The position numbers were made by a program, and so were the translations under genes. The notes under the pieces were generated by a model. That model was not told where the DNA came from. It ran no database searches and worked only from the letters and a program-made list of their open reading frames with translations. A stretch of DNA of 64,000 nucleotides from Bhargavaea ullalensis (GTDB lineage Bacteria > Bacillota > Bacilli > Bacillales_A > Planococcaceae): NCBI RefSeq assembly GCF_040545425.1, contig NZ_JBEPLW010000006.1, one strand, 5' to 3'. The first letter of the stretch is position 1, and each line of letters begins with the position of its first letter. This document shows positions 55,688 through 64,000 of this stretch, one piece after another.

Positions 55688-55728
55688 GCAAGGCCTCCGG
55701 TGCTTTCGGAAAGCACCGGAGGCCTTGC
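55688..55728. terminator. Terminator after ytpR
   Basis: Perfect stem GCAAGGCCTCCGGTGCTTT / AAAGCACCGGAGGCCTTGC with a 3-base loop. Confidence 0.85.
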
Positions 55729-55880
55729 CTTTATTTGTCCGTCGGAGGGCGGTTTTCCGCTTCTGCGCTTCACTGGCATACCCTTCCCGGGGCCGTACCC
55801 GGCGTTGCCGGCCGATGTCTGTTTGATTCCTCCGGTCGGGGCTGATAAAATAAAGTGATCGACTTTGAAAAGAGTGATGC

Positions 55881-58625
55881 TTGTTGAATTGGTTTAAAAA
55901 GTTTTTCCAGAGAAATCTCGATGAACCTGAACAGACGACGGTGGAAGAATACATAGAAGACGCGGGACAGGAACAGCCCGTCCCAAGAAAGAACAGCAAG
56001 TTCCGTTTTCCGCTCATATCTGACGCAGAAGCGGATGTGCACGACGATCCGGATTCCGGCCGCGGGGAACCGGATGAGGGCGACGCTTACGGAACCGGGC
56101 TGCCGGTCCCGGCACATGCCGCTGATCCGTTCCATGTGACGGACACCGACAGAAGACGGTTCCGGAACGGAATGCCGGCCGCCACGGCCTCCTTCCGGTC
56201 AAGACAGGAGTCTGCGGAGCGAATTTCCTGGCAGGATAGCCGTTTCCCTGCAGAAGACCACGCACTGCCGTCTCGCCCCAGCGAAGCAGGCATCGGCTTT
56301 ACGGAATCCGGACGCCTGCGCAGATTGCCGGACGAACGGCCGCAGCCGCCTGTCCGGACGCGCGGCTTCACGCCGTCTGAAGTGCCTTCGCCGATTTATG
56401 GGCTTGGCCGCCGGCCGGTCAGGAGCGAAGAAAAACTTCCGTCCGAACGTCAGGCCGCACTCACGGGTCTTGGTGAAAAGCTGAAAGAGCGGCAAGAGCC
56501 TTCGAAGGATCGGACTGCGGTCCAACCACCGGAACGGGAGCATGAAAGCCGTTTGGCGTCCCGGCCGGAAGCTGCCGGAACGAATCCCGAAAACCGCCCG
56601 GTGAGGAAGGAAACAGCAGCGGAACCGGAAGCCTCTGACCACTGGAAGAAAATCATGAACATCCCGGCCGCGGCCGCAAAAACGCCGAAAATGGAACCGG
56701 AGGACCGGCCGGAAGCCGGCCGTGACGCAACCCGGGAACTTGAGAGCGAAGCACGGCCCGGATTGGCGCAGAAGCCGGAAAATGATGTCCCGGCACAACC
56801 ACGGGAATATGCAAGCACAACTGAAGACCATCAGGCAGGAACCGGACAGGAACCGATCGTTCAGGAAACGGAACTGCCTGATGAGCCCAAAGAGAAAGCT
56901 CTGGGGGAAAAGAGAAGGTCCGGAACCCCGTTCAATGTGGTTATGCTGAAGTCCGACAAAGACCGGCTGGCCGGAATGGAGAACCTCAAAGGACTGAAGA
57001 GCACAACGAAGAACCCTGACGGCCGGGCAGCCGGCCATGACAAGGCGGTCATCTCCCCGCGGCAGCCGGCAGCTCCTCAAGCCGCGCCCGTGCAAGATGT
57101 GCTTCTCGCACCAAAAGCGGAACTGCCGGCTGCTCCCGCCACTCCTTCGCCCCAAGCAGACGAAACGGATTCTGCGGTGGAAGAGCCGCTCCCGCACTAT
57201 GCGCTTCCGGGAATGGATTTCTTGGATCCGCCTGCAGAAAAAAGGGAAGACACCGAGTGGATGGAGTCGCAGGCCGCAAAGCTTGAAGAGTCGCTTTCTT
57301 ACTTTTCCATCCAGGCCAATGTGGTCGGAATCGTCCAGGGCCCGGCCGTCACCCAGTTTGAATTGACTGTCGGCCACGGGACGAAGGTGAGCAAGATCCG
57401 GAATCTGCAGGACGATCTCAAACTGGCCCTTGCGGCCCGCGACATCCGGATCCAGGCGCCGATCCCCGGAAAAAGCTCGATCGGGATTGAAATTCCAAAC
57501 CGGATTTCGCGTCCGGTGCGGATTTCGGAAATCATCGGCTCGGATGAGTTCGCCGCATCCGACTCGCCGCTGGAAGCGGTGCTCGGACTTGACCTGGCGG
57601 GCCGTCCCACGACCGTGGATCTCAGGAAAATGCCCCATGGCCTCATCGCGGGTGCAACCGGCTCCGGAAAGTCGGTCTGCATCAACTCCATTTTGACAAG
57701 CCTGCTGTACAAGGCTTCACCTGATGAGCTTCGGCTTTTGCTCATTGATCCGAAAATGGTGGAACTCGCACCGTATAACCGGATGCCGCATCTTGTCAGC
57801 CCGGTGATCACGGACGTCAAGGCGGCGAATGCGGCGCTGAAATGGGCGGTTGAAGAAATGGAGCGGCGGTATGAGCTGTTCGTCCATGCCGGAGTGCGGG
57901 ACATCGAACGGTTCAACCGGAAAGCCGATGATCACCGTGAATTTGGCCGGAAGCTTCCTTATCTCCTGATCGTCATCGACGAACTCGCGGATCTGATGAT
58001 GGCTGCGCCTGCGGAAGTGGAAGAGTCGATTTGCCGGATCGCCCAAAAGGCGCGGGCTTGCGGGATCCATCTCGTCATTGCGACGCAGCGCCCGTCCGTC
58101 GATGTCATTACGGGTCTGATCAAAGCAAATATCCCGGCAAGAATCGCTTTTTCCGTTTCCTCGCAGGTCGATTCGAGGACGATCATCGACATCCAGGGAG
58201 CCGAGCGGCTGCTCGGCAGAGGGGACATGCTTTATCTTGGAAACGGCATGCCTGCGCCCGTCCGGCTTCAGGGAACCTTCGTGACGGACGATGAAATCGA
58301 GCGGGTGACCGACTTTGTCCGCAGATCCGGCGAGCCGGACTACCTGTTCAGGCAGGAAGAACTTCTCCGGGAAACGGAGGCGCACGAGGCGGAAGATCCG
58401 CTGTTTGCGGAAGCCTGCACATTCATCGTGCAGGCGGGCAGCGCCTCGACATCCATGCTTCAGCGGAAGTTCAGCATCGGGTACAACCGTGCGGCACGGC
58501 TCATCGACATGCTGGAAGAGCGCGGATACGTCTCTCCTCAAAAAGGAAGCAAGCCGCGGGATGTCTACCTGACGGATGCCGGCGATTTCGCCGAACCGCA
58601 GGGCGGGCCCGCGCATACGATATGA
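55881..58625 (+). CDS. sftA: Soluble FtsK-like DNA translocase SftA
   Basis: A 914-residue septum-associated DNA pump that helps clear chromosomes from the division site. Residues 1-440 are low-complexity, Pro/Glu/Arg-rich and without membrane helices, as in SftA (unlike SpoIIIE). The motor follows: MESQAAKLEESLSYFSIQANVVGIVQGPAVTQFEL, Walker A GATGSGKSVCINSIL near residue 590, Walker B YLLIVIDELADLMM near 695, then HLVIATQRPSVDVITGLIKANIPARIAFSVSS. A gamma winged-helix domain at the end (FIVQAGSASTSMLQRKFSIGYNRAARLIDMLEERGYV) should read orienting DNA repeats. Start TTG 55881 or TTG 55884; no ATG fits. Confidence 0.92.
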   Translation: MLNWFKKFFQRNLDEPEQTTVEEYIEDAGQEQPVPRKNSKFRFPLISDAEADVHDDPDSGRGEPDEGDAYGTGLPVPAHAADPFHVTDTDRRRFRNGMPAATASFRSRQESAERISWQDSRFPAEDHALPSRPSEAGIGFTESGRLRRLPDERPQPPVRTRGFTPSEVPSPIYGLGRRPVRSEEKLPSERQAALTGLGEKLKERQEPSKDRTAVQPPEREHESRLASRPEAAGTNPENRPVRKETAAEPEASDHWKKIMNIPAAAAKTPKMEPEDRPEAGRDATRELESEARPGLAQKPENDVPAQPREYASTTEDHQAGTGQEPIVQETELPDEPKEKALGEKRRSGTPFNVVMLKSDKDRLAGMENLKGLKSTTKNPDGRAAGHDKAVISPRQPAAPQAAPVQDVLLAPKAELPAAPATPSPQADETDSAVEEPLPHYALPGMDFLDPPAEKREDTEWMESQAAKLEESLSYFSIQANVVGIVQGPAVTQFELTVGHGTKVSKIRNLQDDLKLALAARDIRIQAPIPGKSSIGIEIPNRISRPVRISEIIGSDEFAASDSPLEAVLGLDLAGRPTTVDLRKMPHGLIAGATGSGKSVCINSILTSLLYKASPDELRLLLIDPKMVELAPYNRMPHLVSPVITDVKAANAALKWAVEEMERRYELFVHAGVRDIERFNRKADDHREFGRKLPYLLIVIDELADLMMAAPAEVEESICRIAQKARACGIHLVIATQRPSVDVITGLIKANIPARIAFSVSSQVDSRTIIDIQGAERLLGRGDMLYLGNGMPAPVRLQGTFVTDDEIERVTDFVRRSGEPDYLFRQEELLRETEAHEAEDPLFAEACTFIVQAGSASTSMLQRKFSIGYNRAARLIDMLEERGYVSPQKGSKPRDVYLTDAGDFAEPQGGPAHTI

Positions 58626-58677
58626 ACGAATGGTGAAAATAAATGAAATGCATGCTTTTCTGCGTGCGTACGTTAGA

Positions 58678-58686
58678 TGATATAAT
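58678..58686 (+). promoter_or_regulatory. Extended -10 promoter for murC
   Basis: TGATATAAT (58678-58686) with a poor -35 region; start about 55 bases before the murC ATG. Confidence 0.4.
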
Positions 58687-58745
58687 CGGAATGCGGCATT
58701 TTCCGGCCGCGGATAGGGATATTCCAAATCCCGGGAGGTCTCACA

Positions 58746-60059
58746 ATGACAGTTTTTCATTTTACCGGCATCAAAGGATCGGGGATGAGTTCGCTTGCCC
58801 AAATTCTTCACGACACCGGCCAGAAAGTCCAAGGATCGGACGTTGAAAAATACTTCTTCACAGAGGAGCCGCTAAAAGAGCGGGGCATCCTCATCATGCC
58901 GTTCGATGCGGACAATATACATGAAGGGCTGACCGTGATTGCGGGCAATGCGTACCCGGATGATCATCCGGAAATCGTCCGGGCCGGGGAACTCGGCCTT
59001 GAAGTCATCCGTTACCATGACTTCCTCGGGAACTATATGGACTCGTTCATCTCGGTGGCAGTCACGGGCTCTCACGGGAAGACATCCACGACCGGGCTTC
59101 TTGCCCATGTGCTCGCCGGCTACGGTCCGACGACTTACCTGATCGGCGACGGCACCGGCAAAGGCGATCCGGACGGACGATATTTCGTTCTGGAGGCCTG
59201 TGAATACAAGCGGCATTTCCTTGCGTATGAACCGGACTACGCCATCATGACGAATATCGACTTTGACCACCCGGACTATTTCACTGACGTGGATGATGTG
59301 TTTGATGCATTTCAGGAAATGGCCTGGAAAGTGAAAAAGTGCCTGATCGCCTGCGGAGACGACGATCAGCTCCAGCGCATCCAGGCGAATGTTCCGGTGA
59401 TCTACTATGGCTTCTCGCCCGAAAATGATTTCATCGCACATAATCTGCAGCGATCGGAGACGGGCACGACGTTTGACGTCCGGGTCCGGAACGAGGCTTA
59501 CCACACATTCCATGTCCCTCAGACAGGCGACCATGCGGTGCTGAACGCGCTGTCGGTCATTTCGCTCTGCCATTATGAGGACATCCCTGCCGAAATCGTC
59601 CAGGGGAGACTGGACACGTTCGGCGGCGTGAAAAGGCGCTTCACCGAGACGCAGCTCGGAGGCAGGGTGATCGTGGACGATTATGCCCATCATCCGACAG
59701 AGATCCGAGCGACCCTCCAGTCGGCCAGGCAGAAGTACCCGGGACGGGAAATCGTCGCCATCTTCCAGCCGCACACCTTCTCCAGAACGGCCAAATTCCT
59801 GGATGAGTTTGCCGAAAGCCTCGGGGAAGCCGACAGCATCTACCTGTGCGAAATCTTCGGTTCGGCCCGGGAAAAGAACGGGGACCTGACGATCCAGGAC
59901 CTGTCCTCCAAGATCAGCAGCAGTTCGGTCATCGGAGTGGAAGACATTGAACGCCTGCTGGACCATGAAGGGGCGGTGCTCCTGTTCATGGGGGCGGGAG
60001 ACGTGCAGAAATACGAAAAAGCCTTCACGGAGCTTGTGAAGGAAGGAAAGACAGCCTGA
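58746..60059 (+). CDS. murC: UDP-N-acetylmuramate--L-alanine ligase
   Basis: MurC adds the first amino acid (L-Ala) to UDP-MurNAc in peptidoglycan synthesis. The 437 residues include the N-terminal Rossmann part (FHFTGIKGSGMSSLAQILHDTG), ATP loop VAVTGSHGKTSTTGLLAHVL near residues 104-123, EACEYKRHFLAYEPDYAIMTNIDFDHPDY, the KRRFTETQLGGRVIVDDYAHHPTEIRATL central motif and FQPHTFSRTAKFLDEFA. ATG 58746 after GGGAGGTCTCACA. Position after sftA is the usual one in Bacillus. Confidence 0.96.
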   Translation: MTVFHFTGIKGSGMSSLAQILHDTGQKVQGSDVEKYFFTEEPLKERGILIMPFDADNIHEGLTVIAGNAYPDDHPEIVRAGELGLEVIRYHDFLGNYMDSFISVAVTGSHGKTSTTGLLAHVLAGYGPTTYLIGDGTGKGDPDGRYFVLEACEYKRHFLAYEPDYAIMTNIDFDHPDYFTDVDDVFDAFQEMAWKVKKCLIACGDDDQLQRIQANVPVIYYGFSPENDFIAHNLQRSETGTTFDVRVRNEAYHTFHVPQTGDHAVLNALSVISLCHYEDIPAEIVQGRLDTFGGVKRRFTETQLGGRVIVDDYAHHPTEIRATLQSARQKYPGREIVAIFQPHTFSRTAKFLDEFAESLGEADSIYLCEIFGSAREKNGDLTIQDLSSKISSSSVIGVEDIERLLDHEGAVLLFMGAGDVQKYEKAFTELVKEGKTA

Positions 60060-60086
60060 GCAGCCTTTGCCGGGCTGTCTTTTTTC
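60048..60086 (+). terminator. Terminator at the murC end
   Basis: AAGACAGCC / GGCTGTCTT stem, T-run; its left arm lies in the last codons of murC. Confidence 0.8.
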
Positions 60087-60134
60087 TTTCGGGAAGGAGT
60101 CCGGTGGCCAAGTGTCGAATAGGTTAGGCGGAGC

Positions 60135-60160
60135 GTTTATTCCTGCATTGGCAGGGGTAC
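60135..60160 (+). promoter_or_regulatory. Sigma-B-type promoter for ytxGH
   Basis: GTTTAT (60135-60140), 14 bp, GGGTAC (60155-60160): 5/6 matches to each half of the general-stress consensus with the right spacing, about 45 bases before the ytxG ATG. B. subtilis ytxGHJ is sigma-B controlled. Confidence 0.7.
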
Positions 60161-60203
60161 AACGTTAGTATGATAAGCGCACTACATGATAGGAGGAAAA
60201 GGC

Positions 60204-60686
60204 ATGGAGAATTTGTTGTACATCGCGGCGATTGTGGCAGCCGTCGCTTTCCTGATCTTATGCATCGCCCTTGCCATGACCCTCGGGTCTCTCAAGAAGA
60301 CGCTGAACAGCGTTTCCGAGACAGTGGACGGCCTGGAAGGGCAGCTGCAGGGGTTGACGAAGGAGTCGACCGAACTCCTGCATAAAACGAACTTGCTTGC
60401 AGAGGACATCCAGCACAAGAGCGAACAGCTCAACACAGTCGTACAGGCCGTGCAGGGCGTCGGTGAATCTTTCGGGAACCTGAACTCCTCTGTCCGCCGG
60501 ATCACCTCTTCGGTCTCCGCGGAAGTCGAGCGCAATGAAGATAAAATCGCGCAAGTCGTCCAATGGAGCAACGTTGTGCTTGGAATCCGCGACAAGTGGA
60601 AAGAGCGCAAAGGAACCGGGAGTGACGGCTGGACGGAGTATACGGTACCCGGGCAAAAAAGGCTTCCCGGTCCGGGAACCCGCTGA
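60204..60686 (+). CDS. ytxG: DUF948 protein YtxG
   Basis: A 160-residue protein with one N-terminal membrane segment (LLYIAAIVAAVAFLILCIALAMTL, residues 4-27) and a long coiled-coil-type helix (LKKTLNSVSETVDGLEGQLQGLTKESTELLHKTNLLAEDIQHKSEQL) typical of DUF948. The tail is basic. A general-stress membrane protein of unknown action. ATG 60204 follows TAGGAGGAAAAGGC. Confidence 0.88.
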   Translation: MENLLYIAAIVAAVAFLILCIALAMTLGSLKKTLNSVSETVDGLEGQLQGLTKESTELLHKTNLLAEDIQHKSEQLNTVVQAVQGVGESFGNLNSSVRRITSSVSAEVERNEDKIAQVVQWSNVVLGIRDKWKERKGTGSDGWTEYTVPGQKRLPGPGTR

Positions 60687-60766
60687 GCGGGCCGGACAGG
60701 CATTGTTCCTGCAAGGCAATTGACCGGTTTGTCACCAAACGATTCAATTTAAAGGAGGAAACCGAA

Positions 60767-61636
60767 ATGAATGAAGACCGCAACCTGAAACCAAACTACA
60801 ACGATTCCGGCTACGACAAGGACTACTACGCCGGCCAGCCCGGCGCCACGCAGGCGGGAGGTCAAGGCAGCGATCACTACGATCCTCAGCACAGCGGCAC
60901 ATATGACATGTACAGCCCAAATCAATACGACTACAGCTACCGGGACAACTACTCGGATTCGTTCTATCGGAATGACCGCGGCTCTGAAGACGAAGGCGGC
61001 GGAGGCTTCCTGACAGGCGCCATCATCGGCGGTCTGATCGGTGCTGCAGCCGCGCTTCTGCTCGCACCGAAGTCCGGCAAAGAGCTCCGCGGAGACGTGT
61101 CGACGCAGGCCGTGAATCTGAAGGAAAAGGGCATCGAACTGTCTTCCGTCGCGAAAGACAAGACGGCCGACATGACCAAGACCGCCAAAGAAAAAACAAG
61201 CGATCTCGGCAAGTCCATCCAGGACCAGGCCGGCCAGATGGTCGACAAAGTCAAATCGATGAAGAAAGGCCAGAATGCGCCGATGGACGACGGCACGGCA
61301 TCCTCCGAAGGAGAAGAGCCGATCGAGTTCATCGACACGGTAGCAGAGAAAGTCCAGGATGCCATCGACACCGGCAAGGACAAGGTGAGCTCCGCAGCGG
61401 AAGCGATGAAGGATGCGGTGGATGAAAAGAAAGGCCAGGCAAAAGACATGGCCAAAGACGCCTCTTCCGGAAAGTCGGGCGACAAGTCCGGACAGAACCC
61501 GGAACTGAAGAACCAGAAGTCCGGAAACTCGGAGTACGGCTATGACAACTCCGAAAACAAAGGCGACAACAAAGTGATGGCGATGAACCACATCTCTAAA
61601 ATTGACAACGACAAAAAAGACAACAAAAACACATGA
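60767..61636 (+). CDS. ytxH: YtxH-like general-stress protein, long form
   Basis: A 289-residue protein. The N-terminal 75 residues are Tyr/Asp/Gly/Asn-rich and polar. The YtxH hallmark GGFLTGAIIGGLIGAAAALLLAPKSGKELRGD, a glycine-zipper-like membrane segment, is at about residues 77-108, followed by a LEA-like Lys/Asp/Ala helical repeat region (VAKDKTADMTKTAKEKTSDL and similar) and an Asn/Lys/Asp-rich tail. It is about twice the length I recall for B. subtilis YtxH because both ends are extended. ytxJ, normally next, is absent before aroA. Start ATG after AAAGGAGGAAACCGAA. Confidence 0.86.
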   Translation: MNEDRNLKPNYNDSGYDKDYYAGQPGATQAGGQGSDHYDPQHSGTYDMYSPNQYDYSYRDNYSDSFYRNDRGSEDEGGGGFLTGAIIGGLIGAAAALLLAPKSGKELRGDVSTQAVNLKEKGIELSSVAKDKTADMTKTAKEKTSDLGKSIQDQAGQMVDKVKSMKKGQNAPMDDGTASSEGEEPIEFIDTVAEKVQDAIDTGKDKVSSAAEAMKDAVDEKKGQAKDMAKDASSGKSGDKSGQNPELKNQKSGNSEYGYDNSENKGDNKVMAMNHISKIDNDKKDNKNT

Positions 61637-61681
61637 TTGAAAATAGGCTGCATGCGCTACGCCAGGCCAGCCTGAAAAAGG

Positions 61682-61715
61682 AAGGTCTGTCCGGTTGAAC
61701 CCGGACAGGCCTTTT
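61682..61715 (+). terminator. Terminator after ytxH
   Basis: AAGGTCTGTCCGG / CCGGACAGGCCTT stem with loop TTGAA and T-run. Confidence 0.85.
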
Positions 61716-61796
61716 CACTTGGCTTTTTCCTGCCGATATTCGAATTTTCGCTGTCATGCTGTTTCATTTTAAGGAGATTTCTTCCATTTAAACGGG

Positions 61797-61873
61797 TTGA
61801 GAGCGCTTACAATAATAAATTTGAAGTTTTCAGCAAATATGACGTGACAAAATGAGACATACTCCACTATAAT
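61797..61873 (+). promoter_or_regulatory. aroA-ccpA promoter with upstream cre-like site
   Basis: GTGACA (61844-61849), 18 bp, TATAAT (61868-61873). Upstream, TTGAGAGCGCTTACA (61797-61811) matches the CcpA operator WTGNAANCGNWNNCW at 14 of 15 positions. The leader to aroA is about 65 bases. The region 61640-61940 holds nothing else besides the ytxH terminator. Confidence 0.6.
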
Positions 61874-61942
61874 GGGTTCATTATACTTCGGAGCCTCGGC
61901 TGCCGGATATAGCGATCAACCAATAGAGAGGGGAATACGGGA

Positions 61943-63028
61943 ATGAGCCTGAATGATTTGGAAAGCCTTCGCGGCAAAGTGGACGACCTGAACCTGGAGA
62001 TTCTGCGTCTGATCAACGAACGGGCGGAAGTGGTCCAGGAAATCGGGAAAGTAAAGGAAAAGCAGGGTGTCAACCGATATGATCCTCTCCGTGAACGCCA
62101 TATGCTCAATCTCCTGAAAGAGTACAACAACGGTCCGGTACCTCAGTCGACCGTTGAACATATCTTCAAGGAAATTTTCAAGACTGCGCTTGAACAGCAG
62201 GAAGAGGATCACCGGAAGGCACTCCTCGTTTCGCGGAAGAAGAAAAAAGAAGACACGGTCATCGATGTGAACGGCGAGAAAATCGGCCAGGACGTGCCGA
62301 CGTTCATCTTCGGCCCGTGTGCCGTCGAATCATATGAGCAAGTTTCCCAGGTGGCCCAGTCCATCGCGGCAAAAGGCCAGAAGCTGATCCGTGGCGGTGC
62401 CTACAAGCCGCGCACATCGCCATATGACTTCCAGGGCCTCGGTCTTGAAGGCCTGAAAATCCTCAGCCGGGCGGCGAAAGAGAACGGCCTTGCCGTTGTT
62501 TCTGAAATTATCACGCCGGGCCACTTGGAAGAAGCGCTCGATTACGTGGATGTGATCCAGATCGGAGCGCGGAACATGCAGAACTTTGAGCTCCTGAAGG
62601 CGGCGGGATCCGTACGCAAGCCGGTCCTGCTCAAGCGCGGCCTCGCGGCGACGATTGATGAGTTCATCAATGCGGCTGAATACATCATTTCCCAGGGGAA
62701 CGACCAAATCATGCTGTGCGAGCGCGGGATTCGCACTTATGAGCGGGCAACCCGGAACACGCTCGACATCTCCGCGGTTCCGATTCTCAAGCAGGAGACG
62801 CACTTGCCGGTTTTCGTCGACGTCACCCACTCGACGGGCCGCCGGGATCTGCTTCTTCCGACGGCGAAGGCGGCTATCGCCGTCGGGGCCGACGGCGTCA
62901 TGGCGGAAGTGCATCCGGATCCGGCGGTTGCCTTGTCGGATGCCCAGCAGCAAATGGACCTCGATCAGTTTGACGAGTTCTACGGCGAACTCCAGAAGTT
63001 CATGAAATCCCACGCGATCCTCGTGTGA
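61943..63028 (+). CDS. aroA: Bifunctional chorismate mutase / DAHP synthase
   Basis: A 361-residue fusion at the entry of aromatic amino-acid synthesis. Residues 1-90 form an AroQ-type chorismate mutase (LESLRGKVDDLNLEILRLINERAEVVQEIGKVKEKQGVNRYDPLRERHML), which in Bacillus acts as the feedback sensor. Residues 105-361 are a KDO8P-type DAHP synthase: FIFGPCAVESYEQV, LIRGGAYKPRTSPYDFQGLG, VVSEIITPGHLEEALDYVDVIQIGARNMQNFELL, VFVDVTHSTGRRDLLLP. ATG 61943 follows AGAGAGGGGAATACGGGA. Positioned before ccpA exactly as in B. subtilis (aroA, also called aroG there). Confidence 0.96.
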   Translation: MSLNDLESLRGKVDDLNLEILRLINERAEVVQEIGKVKEKQGVNRYDPLRERHMLNLLKEYNNGPVPQSTVEHIFKEIFKTALEQQEEDHRKALLVSRKKKKEDTVIDVNGEKIGQDVPTFIFGPCAVESYEQVSQVAQSIAAKGQKLIRGGAYKPRTSPYDFQGLGLEGLKILSRAAKENGLAVVSEIITPGHLEEALDYVDVIQIGARNMQNFELLKAAGSVRKPVLLKRGLAATIDEFINAAEYIISQGNDQIMLCERGIRTYERATRNTLDISAVPILKQETHLPVFVDVTHSTGRRDLLLPTAKAAIAVGADGVMAEVHPDPAVALSDAQQQMDLDQFDEFYGELQKFMKSHAILV

Positions 63029-63077
63029 TGCACTTCTCAGAAGGTGAAAAAGCAAGGACTTAGGCTGCTTTCTGCGG

Positions 63078-63136
63078 GCCGACCGCCAAGCCCTCCGGCC
63101 AAACGCCATGCGGGGTCTCCGGCCGGTCGGCTTTTT
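63078..63136 (+). terminator. Terminator-like hairpin between aroA and ccpA
   Basis: Outer arms GCCGACC (63078-63084) and GGTCGGC (63125-63131), inner CCGGCC/GGCCGG-type pairing, then T5. It would lower readthrough into ccpA. Confidence 0.65.
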
Positions 63137-63259
63137 CGCAGGAGCACAGCCGCCGTCCTTGCTTTTTGCTGTTTTCCGGGCCAGATGGCATTGATGGTGC
63201 AGCCCGAAATTGGCCTTCTTTCGTTTTCTGCTTTGAGTTGGGCTGAATTTAGCGTAAAA

Positions 63260-63282
63260 TGAAAACAAACGAAGCGTTTTCA
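63260..63282 (+). promoter_or_regulatory. Palindrome upstream of ccpA, possible autoregulatory site
   Basis: Arms TGAAAAC (63260-63266) and GTTTTCA (63276-63282) enclose nine bases. The right half, AACGAAGCGTTTTCA (63268-63282), matches the cre pattern at 13 of 15 positions. It ends 18 bases before the ccpA start. Confidence 0.35.
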
Positions 63283-63300
63283 TCGGAGGGATCATCGAAA

Positions 63301-64000
63301 TGACAGTAACAATTTACGATGTGGCCAGGGAGGCGAATGTTTCGATGGCGACCGTCTCCAGGGTCGTCAACGGAAACCCGAACGTCAAGCCCGCCACCCG
63401 CAAGAAAGTGAAAGAGGCGATCGATCGTCTCGGCTACCGGCCGAACGCCGTTGCCCGCGGACTGGCGAGCAAAAAAACGACGACTGTCGGGGTCATCATC
63501 CCGGACATTTCGAAAGGGTTCTATGCGGAATTGGCTAGGGGGATTGAAGACATCGCCACGATGTATGAATACAACATCATCCTGTCTAACTCCGACCAGA
63601 ACGAGGACAAGGAGATCCGCTTGCTTGAAACGATGCTCGGCAAACAAGTGGACGGCATTGTCCTCATGAGCGACGCGATCACGCCGGCGCTCCGGGAAGA
63701 GATCGGCCGGTCCTCCGTGCCGGTCGTCCTGGCCGGCACGGTCGATCTGGAGGGCCGCATTCCTTCTGTCAACATCGATTACAAAGGAGCGGCGCAGGAG
63801 GCCGTCTCCCGCCTGATCGGCAACGGTCACCGCGAAGTCGCCTTCGTGTCGGGTCCGTTTGACACCGTGATCAACCGGGACTTTCTGCTGGAAGGTTACC
63901 GGGATGCGCTTCGGGAAGCCGGTCTCGAACTGGACGAAGGACTTGTCTTTGAACTGGAAGATTCTTACGATGCCGCGCTTGAGGCCTGGCATGCGACCGA
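63301..64000 (+). CDS. ccpA: Catabolite control protein A, 3' end cut by window
   Basis: LacI/GalR-type global carbon regulator. The first 233 residues are in the window: HTH VTIYDVAREANVSMATVSRVVNGNPNVKPATRKKV and hinge helix LGYRPNAVARGLASKKTTTVGV, followed by the effector/HPr-binding core with DISKGFYAELARGIEDIATMYEYNIILSNSDQNEDKE and QVDGIVLMSD. This matches CcpA rather than ribose- or sugar-specific paralogues. The neighbour aroA supports it. ATG 63301 after CGGAGGGATCATCGAA. About 100 residues lie beyond the right edge. Confidence 0.95.

Overview
The window reads as a chromosomal segment of a GC-rich, spore-former-related member of Bacillales. Gene order follows the Bacillus subtilis yte/ytm/ytp/ytx region closely: men genes, dps-ytkD-ytmA, pckA, metK, ytoA/ytpA, bpsAB, ytqB, leuS, the ytgP-ytzG-ytzE group, and trmB-ytnP-ytoP-ytpQ-ytpR-sftA-murC-ytxG-ytxH-aroA-ccpA. 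GC-rich codon use, many TTG/GTG starts and C34 tRNA isoacceptors suggest a Planococcaceae-type genome. Bhargavaea or a close relative is my guess, not something the sequence proves.

Layout. 1-4.8 kb: the 3' part of a 23S gene, 5S and a run of 20 tRNA genes ending in a terminator. 4.8-14 kb: a YteA-like zinc-finger protein, menaquinone genes (menA; menF-D-H-B; menE), a solitary zinc-binding lipoprotein behind a Zur-type operator, and yidD. 14-20 kb: dps, a Nudix gene, ytmA, pckA, then metK under a SAM riboswitch. 20-31 kb: gamma carbonic anhydrase, a YtpA-like hydrolase that has lost its nucleophile, a trypsin-like protease, a cupin, lipoprotein and small-protein genes, a UvrD-like helicase coupled to two crcB genes, a secreted nuclease, hutG and the bpsA-bpsB alkylpyrone pair. 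31-46 kb: ytqB, two MFS transporters, scoAB, a MoxR/DUF58/membrane-protein operon, T-box-controlled leuS, a HI0933-type flavoprotein, a lipid II flippase-like gene and a pseudouridine synthase. 46-64 kb: pepV, dat, a lipid kinase overlapping trmB, ytnP, a PepSY protein, an M42 peptidase, a DUF84 NTPase, a lipoprotein, ytpQ-ytpR, sftA, murC, ytxG-ytxH, aroA (chorismate mutase-DAHP synthase) and the start of ccpA.

Regulation readable from sequence includes a SAM-I riboswitch (metK), a T-box with a CTC specifier (leuS), a Zur box, CcpA cre-like sites (scoAB, aroA-ccpA), sigma-B-type promoters (ytxGH, dps) and many hairpin-plus-T-run terminators.

The most unusual feature is four intergenic arrays of short tandem units at 22.8, 29.0, 42.0 and 43.5 kb. 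Each has its own unrelated core sequence, but all have a strict 20 or 21 bp period, a conserved core of 11-14 bp and a short spacer drawn from a few classes. They share architecture and not sequence, and I do not recognise them as a named element family.
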